Position numbers and translations under genes: made by a program. This document shows positions 46,890 to 56,125 of a DNA stretch of 64,000 nt, in pieces. The stretch lies in NCBI RefSeq assembly GCF_000472545.1, contig NZ_KI421432.1, positions 480,577 through 544,576 of the forward strand. Reading direction: 5' to 3'. Below the pieces are notes generated by a model. The model worked only from the letters and a program-made list of their open reading frames with translations. It was not told the DNA's origin and made no database searches. The DNA comes from Burkholderia sp. WSM2232 (GTDB lineage Bacteria; Pseudomonadota; Gammaproteobacteria; Burkholderiales; Burkholderiaceae). Position 1 is the first letter of the stretch. Every line of letters starts with the position of its first letter.

Positions 46890-47202
46890 GAATCTCGACC
46901 CGCGAATCGACAATGCGAACGGGGAACGCGCGCACTGGCTCAGTGATCGGCGCGCAACGCGGCGCGCCGCTGCGAATGTCGATCAGCCCCTGATGCAGCG
47001 GACATTCGACGCAGCCGTCCTCGACGAATCCGTCCGACAGCCGCGCGTGCCCGTGCGAGCACAAATCGTTCAGCGCAAATACTTCATCGCCAAGACGGAA
47101 GACCGCGACCTGCCGGTCGCCCGCAATGACGGCCGCCGGCTCGCCTTCGGCGAAGTCGTCGAGCGTGCCTATCGTGTGCCAGTTATCGAGAGCCTGTTCC
47201 AT
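46879..47202 (-). CDS. andAb: Rieske-type ferredoxin AndAb
   Basis: A 107-residue [2Fe-2S] protein with the Rieske ligands in LCSHGHARL and CPLHQGLID. AAGGA precedes the ATG. It carries electrons from the reductase to the dioxygenase. The length and the gene order fit the ferredoxin of three-component anthranilate dioxygenase. A free ferredoxin plus reductase separates this system from the two-component AntABC type. Confidence 0.9.
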   Translation of the reverse strand: MEQALDNWHTIGTLDDFAEGEPAAVIAGDRQVAVFRLGDEVFALNDLCSHGHARLSDGFVEDGCVECPLHQGLIDIRSGAPRCAPITEPVRAFPVRIVDSRVEIHVE

Positions 47203-47212
47203 GTGTGTTCCT

Positions 47213-47686
47213 TCAGATCGGTGTGGCGAGCAGCGTCTGCACGCGCGACGTGTCGTACACCACGCGCTTACTCTGATAACGCAGCCCTTCAGGGGTCCGC
47301 ACGACGCGGTCGTAATACTTGCCCGCCTGATAGACGTCGGACTCCCCGTTGGCGCGCGTCTGCACCACCACGTAGCTGCTTTCAGTCTCGATCACGCCGT
47401 TCTCGTCGCTCAAGACCGTCAGGCCCGAGGTCATGTGGCGATACGTGTGTTCCTCGAAGATGTTGGCGTTGCGCAGCGACACCACGCGATCGCGCAGCAT
47501 GCGCCGGTTCGTGCAGTGAATGAGGCCGATTGGCAAGCCCATGTCGGCGTTTTCCTTCGGCACGATTTCGTAAGTGCAGTCTTCGGTGAACAGAGTTGGC
47601 CACGCTTCGAGGCGGTCGTTGTCGAGATTGCTGACGTACTGGTTCTGCAGCATGTGCAATTCGAACCACAACTTCATCGCTTCCAT
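47213..47686 (-). CDS. andAd: Anthranilate 1,2-dioxygenase small (beta) subunit AndAd
   Basis: A 157-residue beta subunit of ring-hydroxylating dioxygenases (NTF2-like cone fold): LWFELHMLQNQYVSNLD at the start, then EDCTYEIVP and the basic end RYQSKRVVYD. The ATG at 47686 has GGGGACCGG upstream and lies 11 nt after the alpha-subunit stop; a TTG five codons earlier is an alternative. It has a structural role in the alpha3beta3 enzyme. Confidence 0.88.
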   Translation of the reverse strand: MEAMKLWFELHMLQNQYVSNLDNDRLEAWPTLFTEDCTYEIVPKENADMGLPIGLIHCTNRRMLRDRVVSLRNANIFEEHTYRHMTSGLTVLSDENGVIETESSYVVVQTRANGESDVYQAGKYYDRVVRTPEGLRYQSKRVVYDTSRVQTLLATPI

Positions 47687-47697
47687 TCCGGTCCCCT

Positions 47698-48969
47698 TCA
47701 ATAGCCCATCAGTTGCTGATAACCCACCCAGAAGCGGCGGATCAGACTTTCGGTGATGACCGTGTCCTGTTGCTCTGGATTGCTGCGCGACATTTCAATC
47801 ACCGATGTGGCCTCGGCGTCGCGGACCGTGCCCCGTTGCACGAGTTCGGTGGCTTCCGTGTCTTCCATCGAGATGTAGCCGGCCGGGCCGACCAGGTTCG
47901 CCTGCTTGATGCGCAGTGCGCGCAGTTCGGGCGTGTCGTCGGTATAGCCAAAGAAGTGAAAGATGAGTTCGAAGCCGTTTGGCCCTTTGGGCAGCAACTG
48001 GCGCGCAACCAGCGTGTTGTGAATCTGCTGGATCACGAGCTGCGGGAAGACCGGCTGAATGTGGTTGGTCGTGTCCTCTTCGTACTCGGAGATGTGGCCG
48101 AGCACGCTGTCGTCCTCGAGCGAAAAGCCTTCGTCCATTGAGCGGATGTTCTGCTGCTTGTAGGCCGAGGCGGTGTCTTCGCCCGTTTTCGTGACGGTGA
48201 TGATGCTGTGCAGACCGTGCGTCGCATCCGGAATCGAACGCGCCTTCATGCCGACACGGAAAATGTTGAACGTCGTATGGAACAGATGCAGCATGCTCGC
48301 GTGGTACGGGTCCTTCACGTTCTCGAAGTACAGCTTCCAGTTCGACCGCGAATACTGGCGCGTGCAGCCGAGATATTCGATCGGCTTGTGAAAAATGCGG
48401 TCGATCCAGGGGCGCATTTCGGCGCCGAGATAGTCGGGCAGCGGCGCGACTTCGTCGCTGAACGTCGCGAACACCAGGCCGCGATAGCTGTCCACCCGCA
48501 GCTTGCGCAGGCCGTGGTTTTTCGGATCGAAGTCGGCGGGCATGCCGCTCATGCCTTTCTGTCCGCGCCTAAACGGCACGCCGAGCAGATTGCCGCTGTT
48601 GTCGAAGCTCCATTGGTGATAAACGCAGGTGTGCGACGTGGCATTGCCGCGCGCCTTGCGACACACGGATGCGCCACGGTGCGCGCAGCGGTTCACCCAC
48701 GCCGCGAGCGAGCCGTCTTGCACGCGCGTCACGACCACAGGTGTGTCGCCGACAAAGGTGCTCTTGAAGTCGCCCGGATTCGGTATTTCCGCTTCTAGCG
48801 CGACGAAATTCCACGTCGGGCCGCGGTAGATGCGCTCCTGTTCGCGCTCATATACGGCTTGAGAGCTGAACACCTTATACGGGACGCGTGAACCGTCGTC
48901 GTTCGGAAACACAACCTGATCCGTGTCCGCGTTCCGGACGATATGCACGGGCATTCCGGCCATTTCCAT
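47698..48969 (-). CDS. andAc: Anthranilate 1,2-dioxygenase large (alpha) subunit AndAc
   Basis: A 423-residue Rieske oxygenase alpha subunit; the ATG at 48969 has CGGAG upstream. Rieske ligands are C95, H97, C115 and H118 (NRCAHRG, TCVYHQW). The mononuclear iron site is seen as D220, H223 and H228 (VKDPYHASMLH). It dihydroxylates anthranilate at C1-C2, which yields catechol with loss of ammonia and CO2. Substrate assignment rests on four-gene order plus the divergent AraC/XylS regulator, as in DBO1; other aromatic acids cannot be excluded. Confidence 0.88.
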   Translation of the reverse strand: MEMAGMPVHIVRNADTDQVVFPNDDGSRVPYKVFSSQAVYEREQERIYRGPTWNFVALEAEIPNPGDFKSTFVGDTPVVVTRVQDGSLAAWVNRCAHRGASVCRKARGNATSHTCVYHQWSFDNSGNLLGVPFRRGQKGMSGMPADFDPKNHGLRKLRVDSYRGLVFATFSDEVAPLPDYLGAEMRPWIDRIFHKPIEYLGCTRQYSRSNWKLYFENVKDPYHASMLHLFHTTFNIFRVGMKARSIPDATHGLHSIITVTKTGEDTASAYKQQNIRSMDEGFSLEDDSVLGHISEYEEDTTNHIQPVFPQLVIQQIHNTLVARQLLPKGPNGFELIFHFFGYTDDTPELRALRIKQANLVGPAGYISMEDTEATELVQRGTVRDAEATSVIEMSRSNPEQQDTVITESLIRRFWVGYQQLMGY

Positions 48970-49106
48970 GCTGATGACTCCGCTAGGTTGCTGTGTGTTG
49001 CGTATGAAAGGGAAGCGCCGTTCGTATCGACGTTTTTTGACGCCTGCGGAGTTATTTTTGGAGATCCAGAATAGTGCTGCTATCCGCTTCCGGCAGTGCG
49101 CGCGCC

Positions 49107-49123
49107 GCCTGTCCAATTCAGGC
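49107..49123. promoter_or_regulatory. Inverted repeat in the andR-andAc gap
   Basis: GCCTG and CAGGC flank TCCAATT. The half sequence GGCAGT occurs at 49092-49097 and again at 49121-49126. It sits between the divergent starts at 48969 and 49180, so it may belong to the AndR site; the evidence is only symmetry and position. Confidence 0.35.
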
Positions 49124-49179
49124 AGTTTTATGCGCGGCGCCGGTCACGGCCGTCATACCGCGCCTTACCTTTTGCCGTC

Positions 49180-50145
49180 ATGACCCGCTCCGCTTTCCGT
49201 CCTCACGCGCTGCGCGATCATCGTCTGTTCGAGTCAAAAGACGTCGATGAAACCCGCGAACTCATTTCCCGAGTCATGCAGCCGCATTCGCTCGTGCCGT
49301 TTGGCGGCGGCAGCGGACGCTCGCACATGGACTTCGTGAAAATAGGCCGGCTTGGCATCGGCACCATTGGTTTCGGCAGCGGCATGCATGTCGACGTGGA
49401 AGCCGTGGACGGTTACTACCTGTTGATGTTCTGCGTGTCCGGCCACGCGGAAGTGCAGGCGGCGGGCCGCACGATCGAAGTGAACGATCGCCAGGGCGTG
49501 GTTCGCGCGCCCGGCGACTCGTTCATTGCGAAGCTGTCGCCGCAGTGTGAGCAACTGGTGCTGCGTATCGACCCAGGCGCGTTGCCGCAAGACACCGCGC
49601 TCGGCGCAGAGCCGGGCGGCGCGCTCGTGCGCTTCGCGCGCGGCGCTTTGCGCGCCTGGCAGCAACAGGTGAAGCTGATTGCCAGTTCACCTGAACTGCT
49701 CGCGAGCGCGTGCGGCAACGCGCGCGTGGGCGAACACGTCGAATCGCTACTGGTCAATCTGCTTGCGGCGGGCTGCACGCAGAACGACGCCCCGGCCGCC
49801 GCCACGTCGCGCCCCGGCGTGACGCCCGGCTTCGTGCGCCGCGCGGAGGAAATCATGGTTGCGCGGCTCGCGTCGCCGTTGCAGCTAGCCCACCTCGCCG
49901 AGGCGGTCGGCGTGCCGGTACGCACGTTATGCGACGGCTTCCTGCGTTTCCGTCAAACAAGCCCAATGCATTTCTTGCGGCAGATCCGGCTCGAACGCGC
50001 GCGCGAAACGATTCTCGCGACCTCGGCCGACGTGCGCATCGCCGGCATCGCGCTCGATTGCGGCTTCACCCACTTCGGCCGCTTCGCACAAAGCTACAGG
50101 GAGCGCTTTGGCGAGCTTCCGTCGCAGACCGTCCGCTTGCGCTAA
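49180..50145 (+). CDS. andR: AraC/XylS-type activator of the anthranilate dioxygenase operon (AndR-like)
   Basis: A 321-residue regulator. The N-terminal half (about 20-190) is an AraC_binding_2-like ligand domain; the C-terminal HTH is about 225-320 (LQLAHLAEAVGVPVRTLCDGFLRF and RIAGIALDCGFTHFGRFAQSYRERFG). An ATG at 49180 is chosen over an upstream in-frame one because the upstream part is basic and lacks family features. It diverges from andAc with 210 nt between the starts and is inferred to activate it in the presence of anthranilate. Confidence 0.86.
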   Translation: MTRSAFRPHALRDHRLFESKDVDETRELISRVMQPHSLVPFGGGSGRSHMDFVKIGRLGIGTIGFGSGMHVDVEAVDGYYLLMFCVSGHAEVQAAGRTIEVNDRQGVVRAPGDSFIAKLSPQCEQLVLRIDPGALPQDTALGAEPGGALVRFARGALRAWQQQVKLIASSPELLASACGNARVGEHVESLLVNLLAAGCTQNDAPAAATSRPGVTPGFVRRAEEIMVARLASPLQLAHLAEAVGVPVRTLCDGFLRFRQTSPMHFLRQIRLERARETILATSADVRIAGIALDCGFTHFGRFAQSYRERFGELPSQTVRLR

Positions 50146-50176
50146 CGGCATGCGCCAGTTGCGCGCGGTCAAGCGG

Positions 50177-50204
50177 GTGCACTGTTCTATCGCCCGCAGT
50201 GCAC
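50177..50204. repeat. Perfect inverted repeat after andR
   Basis: GTGCACTG (50177-50184) and CAGTGCAC (50197-50204) flank a 12-nt loop, 32 nt after the andR stop. No T-run follows, so it may be a weak terminator or a regulator site for the CoA-pathway promoter 23 nt further on. Confidence 0.6.
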
Positions 50205-50226
50205 GGCGCTCACCCCGCACATTTAC

Positions 50227-50255
50227 TTGACATCTAAACTATCAACACCTAAATT
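50227..50255 (+). promoter_or_regulatory. Sigma70-like promoter with overlapping MarR-type operator for the aminobenzoyl-CoA operon
   Basis: TTGACA (50227-50232), a 17-nt spacer and TAAATT (50250-50255) form a good -35/-10 pair, 33 nt before the first gene. The imperfect palindrome 50227-50245 with arms TTGA/TCAA overlaps the -35 element. The product of the third gene is a MarR protein and is the natural candidate to bind it. Confidence 0.68.
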
Positions 50256-50288
50256 AACCCCACCAGCAAAGTTCACAGTGGGGACAGC

Positions 50289-52661
50289 ATGCGTATCGTC
50301 TGTATCGGCGGCGGCCCGGCGGGCTTGTACTTCGGCCTGTTGATGAAAAGCCGCAACCCGGCGCACGAGGTCACCGTCGTCGAACGCAACCGTCCCTATG
50401 ACACATTCGGCTGGGGTGTCGTGTTCTCGGACCAGACGCTCGGCAATCTGCGGGCCGCAGACGCGCCCACCGCCGACGCCATACTGAACGCGTTCAACCA
50501 TTGGGACGACATTGAAATCCATTTTCGCGGACGTACCGTGCGCTCATCCGGCCACGGTTTCTGCGGCATTGGCCGCAAACGTCTGCTGAATATCCTTCAG
50601 GCCCGTTGCGAAGAACTGGGTGTGAAGCTCGTCTTCGAAACGCAGGTCACGAACGACGCCGACTATCAAGCCGACCTGATCGTCGCGTGCGATGGAGCGA
50701 ACAGCGCGATCCGCCAGCACTACGCCGCAACGTACAAGCCGAATGTGGACGTGCGCGATTGCCGCTTCGTCTGGCTCGGTACGAAAAAGCTATTCGACGC
50801 CTTCACGTTCGCGTTCGAGAAAACCGAATTCGGCTGGTTCCAGGCCCATGCGTATCGTTTCGACGACCAGACCTCCACCTTCATTGTCGAAACGCCGGAG
50901 CGCGTATGGCGTGCCGCCGGGCTCGACGAAATGAGCAAGGAAGAGAGCATCGCGTTCTGCGAAAAGCTGTTCGCAAAGTACCTGGACGGCCACTCGCTGC
51001 TATCCAACGCCGCGCATTTGCGCGGCTCGTCGCAGTGGATCCGGTTTCCGCGCGTGGTCAACGAGGAATGGGTTCACTGGCGCGATAATGCCGACGGCAC
51101 GCAAACGCCAGTGGTGCTGATGGGCGACGCGGCACATACCGCGCACTTCTCGATTGGCTCCGGCACCAAGCTCGCGCTCGAAGATTCGATAGAACTCGCC
51201 AACAGCATCGGCGCGCATCCCGGCGATCTGCACGCGGCGTTAAAGCACTACACGGAAGTACGCAGCGTCGACGTATTGCGCATTCAGAACGCCGCGCGCA
51301 ATTCAACGGAATGGTTCGAGCATGTGGACCGCTACACGTCGTTCGAGCCGGAACAGTTCGCGTATTCGTTGCTCACGCGCTCGCAGCGCATTTCGCACGA
51401 AAACCTGCGCGAACGCGACGCACGTTATGTGTCGGGTTTCGAAGACTGGCTCGCGCGGCGCTCAGGCGTCGAGCGCGCGCCGCAAAAGCATTCCATTCCG
51501 CCAATGTTTACCCCGTTCACATTGCGCGGCGTCACGCTGAAAAACCGCGTGGTGGTCTCGCCGATGGCGCAATACTCCGCCGTCGACGGCATTGCCGGCG
51601 ACTACCATCTGATGCATCTCGGCGCGCGTGCAATGGGCGGCGCAGCGCTCGTCATGACCGAAATGACCTGCGTGTCGCCGGAAGCTCGCATCACGCCAGC
51701 GTGTCCCGGCATGTATGCGCCCGAGCACCTCACCGCGTGGAAGCGCATTGTCGATCTCGTGCATCGCCAGTCCGACGCGAAAATCGGCATCCAGCTTGGG
51801 CACTCCGGCGCCAAGGGCTCGACGCGCGTCGCGTGGGAAGGCATCGATCAGCCGCTTGCGCGGGGCAACTGGCCGCTCGTTTCCGCTTCGCCGCAGCAGT
51901 ATTTGCGCGGCATCAGCCAGCATTCGCGCGAAGCCTCGCACGACGATCTGCGCGAAATCGAAGCGCAGTTTGTCCGCGCAACGCAAATGTCCGCCGAAGC
52001 GAGTTTCGACTGGCTCGAATTGCACTGCGCGCACGGCTATTTCCTGTCGAGCTTTCTGTCGCCGCTCACCAACCATCGCACGGACGAATACGGCGGCTCG
52101 CTCGAAAACCGCCTGCGTTATCCGTTGCAAGTGTTCAAGGCCATTCGCGCCGCGTGGCCAGAAAACAAGCCGATCTCCGTGCGAATCTCCGCGAACGATT
52201 GGGTGGAAGGCGGTACGACGCCCGACGACGCGGTGCAGATCGCGCGCGCATTCAAGGCCGCGGGCGCCGACATGATCGACGTATCGTCGGGTCAGGTCAG
52301 CAAAGAAGAAAAGCCCGTGTATGGCCGCATGTTTCAGACGCCGTTCGCGGATCGCGTGCGCAACGAAGCAGGCATTGCGACCATCGCAGTGGGCGCGATT
52401 TCAGAAGCGGACCACGTGAACAGCATTATTGCGGCGGGCCGCGCCGATCTCTGCGCGATTGCACGTCCGCATCTCGCCAATCCATCATGGACGTTGAACG
52501 AGGCCGCAAAAATCGGCTATTTCGACGTGACGTGGCCGAACCAGTACACCGCCGCGAAGTCGCAACTCGAACGCAACCTGGAGCGCGAACGCGCTCAGGC
52601 TGCGGCGAATGCCGGGCTTTCGGCGCAGGAGCGCGCGCAGCGCGCGGAAGGAACCACGTGA
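50289..52661 (+). CDS. abmA: 2-aminobenzoyl-CoA monooxygenase/reductase (or salicylyl-CoA 5-hydroxylase-like) fusion flavoprotein
   Basis: A 790-residue two-domain flavoprotein. Residues 1 to about 395 form a PHBH-type FAD monooxygenase (IGGGPAGLYFG at 6-16, VVLMGDAAHTAHFSIGSG). From about 406 an Old Yellow Enzyme-like reductase follows (MFTPFTLRGVTLKNRVVVSP, then GIQLGHSGAKGS). This fusion is known from 2-aminobenzoyl-CoA monooxygenase/reductase of Azoarcus evansii and related salicylyl-CoA 5-hydroxylases. In this setting, with an aryl-CoA ligase, RidA and beta-oxidation genes and no gentisate dioxygenase, the aminobenzoyl-CoA role is preferred. It hydroxylates C5 and reduces the ring. GGGGACA precedes the ATG. 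Confidence 0.87.
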   Translation: MRIVCIGGGPAGLYFGLLMKSRNPAHEVTVVERNRPYDTFGWGVVFSDQTLGNLRAADAPTADAILNAFNHWDDIEIHFRGRTVRSSGHGFCGIGRKRLLNILQARCEELGVKLVFETQVTNDADYQADLIVACDGANSAIRQHYAATYKPNVDVRDCRFVWLGTKKLFDAFTFAFEKTEFGWFQAHAYRFDDQTSTFIVETPERVWRAAGLDEMSKEESIAFCEKLFAKYLDGHSLLSNAAHLRGSSQWIRFPRVVNEEWVHWRDNADGTQTPVVLMGDAAHTAHFSIGSGTKLALEDSIELANSIGAHPGDLHAALKHYTEVRSVDVLRIQNAARNSTEWFEHVDRYTSFEPEQFAYSLLTRSQRISHENLRERDARYVSGFEDWLARRSGVERAPQKHSIPPMFTPFTLRGVTLKNRVVVSPMAQYSAVDGIAGDYHLMHLGARAMGGAALVMTEMTCVSPEARITPACPGMYAPEHLTAWKRIVDLVHRQSDAKIGIQLGHSGAKGSTRVAWEGIDQPLARGNWPLVSASPQQYLRGISQHSREASHDDLREIEAQFVRATQMSAEASFDWLELHCAHGYFLSSFLSPLTNHRTDEYGGSLENRLRYPLQVFKAIRAAWPENKPISVRISANDWVEGGTTPDDAVQIARAFKAAGADMIDVSSGQVSKEEKPVYGRMFQTPFADRVRNEAGIATIAVGAISEADHVNSIIAAGRADLCAIARPHLANPSWTLNEAAKIGYFDVTWPNQYTAAKSQLERNLERERAQAAANAGLSAQERAQRAEGTT

Positions 52662-53431
52662 ATCCAAACCAGTCGACCCTCGCGGGACAACACGCGGTCG
52701 TTACGGGCGGCGGCAGCGGCATTGGCGCCGCCATTGCCGAAGCGCTGCTGCGCGCCGGCGCACGCGTGACGTTGATGGGCCGCAATGCAGAGCGCCTCGA
52801 CATGCAGCGCGAAAAGTGCCGCGCATTGGGCGAAGTCGCGTGCATCAGCGTAGACGTCACGCAAGAGGAATCGGTCCGTAGAGCATTCAACAAGGCCGGT
52901 GCGGTCGACATCCTGATCAACAACGCAGGACAGGCGCAAGCCGCACCATTCACGCACACCGACATGACGCTGTGGCAGCGCATGCTCGACGTGAATCTCA
53001 CCGGCGTTTTTCTCGGCACGCGCGCGGTGTTGCCGGGCATGCTCGAACGCGGTCGCGGGCGCATCGTCAATGTGGCAAGTACTGCCGGGCAAATCGGTTA
53101 TGCGTATGTGGCCGCTTATTGCGCGGCTAAACATGGCGTGATTGGTCTGACGCGCTCGCTTGCGCTCGAAGTCGCGACCAAGGGCATCACCGTGAACGCG
53201 GTATGTCCCGGTTATACGGAAACGGAACTGTTGCACGCATCGCTGCAACAGATCACCAGCAAGACCTCGCGCACCGAAGAGCAAGCGCGCGAAAGCCTGC
53301 TTCGCTCGAACCCGCAACATCGCTTCATAAGTCCCGAGCAGGTGGCCAATGCGGTGCTGTGGTTGTGCCAGCCGGGTTCAGATGCAATCACGGGGCAGTC
53401 CGTTTCCATCTCCGGTGGAGAAGTAATGTGA
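52658..53431 (+). CDS. SDR-family (hydroxyacyl-CoA) dehydrogenase of the aminobenzoyl-CoA operon
   Basis: A 257-residue classical SDR starting with GTG that overlaps the monooxygenase stop (GTGA), with GGAAGG upstream. Motifs: GGGSGIGAAIAE, NNAGQAQ and the catalytic Ser, Tyr and Lys in STAGQIGYAYVAAYCAAKHG. It probably oxidises or reduces a ring hydroxy/oxo group of the non-aromatic CoA ester made by the fusion enzyme. Its substrate is inferred from the operon only. Confidence 0.87.
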   Translation: MNPNQSTLAGQHAVVTGGGSGIGAAIAEALLRAGARVTLMGRNAERLDMQREKCRALGEVACISVDVTQEESVRRAFNKAGAVDILINNAGQAQAAPFTHTDMTLWQRMLDVNLTGVFLGTRAVLPGMLERGRGRIVNVASTAGQIGYAYVAAYCAAKHGVIGLTRSLALEVATKGITVNAVCPGYTETELLHASLQQITSKTSRTEEQARESLLRSNPQHRFISPEQVANAVLWLCQPGSDAITGQSVSISGGEVM

Positions 53432-54000
53432 GCAAGCCAGCCAACGTCAAGAAGATTTCGGCGAGCGACAGCAAGGCAGCAGACACCAGGGCGCCGCGCA
53501 AGGGCGTCGCCAAACCTGCGGAGAACGTCGTGGATCTGGAAATGAGCACGGGTGCGGACAGCCACATGGGCCCGCGCTTATGGCTGCGCATGCTCACCAC
53601 GACCAATCTCGTGCAGGCCGAATTGCGCAAGCGTCTGCGTAACGAATTCGACACCACATTGCCGCGTTTCGACCTGATGGCGCAACTGGAGCGTCATCCT
53701 GAAGGCTTGAAGATGACTGAACTGTCGCGCCGCCTGATGGTGACGGGCGGCAATGTGACCGGCATTACGGATCAATTGGAAAAAGAAGGGCTGGTTTCGC
53801 GCGACACCGACCCGAACGATCGCCGCTCGATCAGCGTATGCCTCACGCCCGCAGGCCGCAAGGCGTTCGACAAGATGGCGGCCGCACATGAGCAATGGGT
53901 GGTCGAACTGTTCGGCGGCCTGAGCCTCGAGGAAAAGTCGCGCACACATCAGCGGTTGGGCAAATTGAAAAAGCATCTGCTGGATAGTCTGAAAGACTGA
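53428..54000 (+). CDS. MarR-family regulator within the aminobenzoyl-CoA operon
   Basis: A 190-residue regulator from a GTG at 53428 that overlaps the SDR stop (GTGA). An N-terminal tail of about 45 residues rich in Lys, Ala and Ser precedes a winged-helix MarR domain (MTELSRRLMVTGGNVTGITDQLEKEGLVSR, then DPNDRRSISVCLT, the wing). It is encoded inside the operon it probably represses, suggesting autoregulation through the palindrome at 50227; a CoA thioester as inducer is likely but inferred. Confidence 0.88.
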   Translation: MSKPANVKKISASDSKAADTRAPRKGVAKPAENVVDLEMSTGADSHMGPRLWLRMLTTTNLVQAELRKRLRNEFDTTLPRFDLMAQLERHPEGLKMTELSRRLMVTGGNVTGITDQLEKEGLVSRDTDPNDRRSISVCLTPAGRKAFDKMAAAHEQWVVELFGGLSLEEKSRTHQRLGKLKKHLLDSLKD

Positions 54001-54030
54001 TCCACGCCTTTGGCACCGAAGGAGACATAC

Positions 54031-54882
54031 ATGCCACAAGCAAACGCCGAAGCTCTTCTGGCCGGCAATCGCGTCACGCTCGCAGGTTATGAAGCGCAGC
54101 ACTTCGGCTGGGCGGTCGCGAACAAGGTTGCGACTATCACGCTGAATCGCCCGGAGCGCAAGAATCCGCTCACATTCGAGTCGTACGCGGAGTTGCGCGA
54201 CCTGTTCCGTCAGCTCGCATATGCGACCGATGTGAAGGCGGTGGTGATCCACGGCGCGGGTGAGAACTTCTGCTCGGGCGGCGACGTGCACGACATCATC
54301 GCGCCGCTGATCGATTTGCCCATGCCCGAACTGCTGCTTTTCACGCGCATGACGGGCGATCTCGTCAAAGCAATGCGCCATTGCCCGCAGCCGGTGATTG
54401 CGGCCGTGGACGGCGTGTGCGCCGGTGCAGGCGCAATTCTCGCGATGGCGTCCGACATGCGTGTTGGCACCGCGCGCAGCAAGCTCGCGTTTCTCTTTTC
54501 GCGCGTCGGCCTGGCGGGCTGCGATATGGGCGCTTGCGCGATTCTGCCGCGCATCATCGGTCAGGGGCGCGCCGCCGAACTGCTGTTCACCGGGCGATCC
54601 GCGAGCGGCGAAGAAGGCTACGCGTGGGGCTTCTATAACCGGCTGTGCGAACCGGCCGCCCTGCTCGAAGAAGCACAGAAGCTCGCCGCCGATCTTGTCG
54701 CCGGTCCGACATTCGCACACGGCATCACGAAGAAAATGCTGCACCAGGAATGGAGCATGAGCATTGACGAAGCCATTGAATCCGAAGCGCAGGCGCAAGC
54801 CATTTGCATGAGCACGCGCGACTTCGAGCGTGCGTATCAGGCGTTCGCCGCCAAGTCGCGCCCCGTGTTCGAAGGAGACTGA
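54031..54882 (+). CDS. Enoyl-CoA hydratase/isomerase-family protein
   Basis: A 283-residue crotonase. The ATG at 54031 has GGAGA 5 nt upstream. Conserved oxyanion-hole loop VVIHGAGENFCSGGDVHDI and the second loop AVDGVCAGAGAILAMASD are present; the usual catalytic Glu pair is less clear, with CDMGACAILPRIIG in the second region, so it may be a hydratase, isomerase or hydrolase. It acts on the ring-derived CoA intermediate in a beta-oxidation-like sequence. Confidence 0.87.
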   Translation: MPQANAEALLAGNRVTLAGYEAQHFGWAVANKVATITLNRPERKNPLTFESYAELRDLFRQLAYATDVKAVVIHGAGENFCSGGDVHDIIAPLIDLPMPELLLFTRMTGDLVKAMRHCPQPVIAAVDGVCAGAGAILAMASDMRVGTARSKLAFLFSRVGLAGCDMGACAILPRIIGQGRAAELLFTGRSASGEEGYAWGFYNRLCEPAALLEEAQKLAADLVAGPTFAHGITKKMLHQEWSMSIDEAIESEAQAQAICMSTRDFERAYQAFAAKSRPVFEGD

Positions 54883-54883
54883 G

Positions 54884-56125
54884 TTGAGCGCCCCTACCAA
54901 CATGGATCTGCATAGCCCGCTGGCGTGGCCGTTTTTCGAGCCGCGTCACCGGGAACTGGCTGCGGGGATCGACGCATGGTGTCGCGACCATGTTTCGCAC
55001 ACGGCGCATGTCGAGCGCCACGAAGTGGATGACGCCTGCCGTCAACTCGTGCGCGACCTCGGCGCGGCCGGCTGGCTCAAGTATGGCGTGGGCGGCGTCG
55101 CCTACGGCGGCCACGGCGACACAATCGACACGCGCGCGGTCTGTCTGCTGCGCGAAACGCTCGCGAAGCATTCAGGTCTCGCGGATTTCGCACTCGCCAT
55201 GCAAGGGCTCGGCTCCGGTGCGATCTCGCTTGCCGGTACGCATGAACAGAAAGCGCACTACTTGCCGCGCGTAGCAAACGGCACGGCAATTGCCGCGTTT
55301 GCGTTGTCCGAACCGGAAGCGGGATCGGACGTCGCGGCCATGTCCCTGACTGCGCGCGCAGACGGCGACGCCTACGTTCTCGACGGCGAAAAGACGTGGA
55401 TATCCAACGGCGGCATTGCTGACTTCTACGTTGTCTTTGCACGCAGCGGGGAAGCGCCAGGCGCGCGCGGCATCAGCGCGTTCGTTGTAGACGCGGATAC
55501 GCCGGGGCTCGAGATTGCCGAACGTATCGACGTGATCGCGCCGCATCCGCTGGCACGTCTGCGTTTCGCCGGCGCACGCGTGCCGCGCAGCCGGATGCTC
55601 GGCGCGCCCGGCGAAGGCTTCAAGATCGCCATGCGTACGCTCGACATTTTTCGCACATCGGTTGCTGCAGCATCGCTCGGCTTCGCGCGACATGCAATGG
55701 CGGAAGCACTCGCACGCGCTGCGTCGCGCAAGATGTTCGGCCAGACGCTCGGCGACTTCCAACTCACGCAAGCCAGGCTCGCACAGATGGCTTTGACCAT
55801 CGACAGCAGCGCGCTGCTGGTCTATCGCGCGGCATGGCTGCGCGATCAGGGCGAAAGCGTGACGCGCGAAGCGGCCATGGCGAAGTGGCACGCAAGCGAA
55901 GGCGCGCAACAGGTGATCGACGCTGCGGTGCAGCTGTATGGCGGCATGGGCGTGCAAAGCGGCGTGGCCGTCGAAATGCTGTATCGCGAGATTCGCGCGC
56001 TGCGCATTTACGAAGGCGCCACTGAAGTGCAGCAGTTGATTGTGGGCCGCGATTTGTTGAAGGCGCACGCAGCCGCAAATGCGAGCGTAAGCGCAGGCTC
56101 AGGCGCGGGAGCAAACCTCAAATGA
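54884..56125 (+). CDS. Acyl-CoA dehydrogenase
   Basis: A 413-residue FAD acyl-CoA dehydrogenase. TTG at 54884 is chosen because AGGAGA stands 6 nt before it, one base behind the hydratase stop; the next ATG (54902) lacks such a site. Motifs: FALSEPEAGSDVAAMS and TWISNGGIADFYVVFAR (FAD), then QLYGGMGVQSGVAVEMLYREIRALRIYEGATEVQQLIVGRDLL at the end. It oxidises a cyclic CoA intermediate. ATGA overlap with the thioesterase. Confidence 0.9.
   Translation: MSAPTNMDLHSPLAWPFFEPRHRELAAGIDAWCRDHVSHTAHVERHEVDDACRQLVRDLGAAGWLKYGVGGVAYGGHGDTIDTRAVCLLRETLAKHSGLADFALAMQGLGSGAISLAGTHEQKAHYLPRVANGTAIAAFALSEPEAGSDVAAMSLTARADGDAYVLDGEKTWISNGGIADFYVVFARSGEAPGARGISAFVVDADTPGLEIAERIDVIAPHPLARLRFAGARVPRSRMLGAPGEGFKIAMRTLDIFRTSVAAASLGFARHAMAEALARAASRKMFGQTLGDFQLTQARLAQMALTIDSSALLVYRAAWLRDQGESVTREAAMAKWHASEGAQQVIDAAVQLYGGMGVQSGVAVEMLYREIRALRIYEGATEVQQLIVGRDLLKAHAAANASVSAGSGAGANLK

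Noticed and set aside
51311..53431. Plus-strand frame of about 700 codons spanning the end of the monooxygenase gene.
   Set aside because: The upstream two thirds are a shifted reading of the monooxygenase (Arg-rich); only the last 257 codons from the GTG at 52658 are a real SDR.
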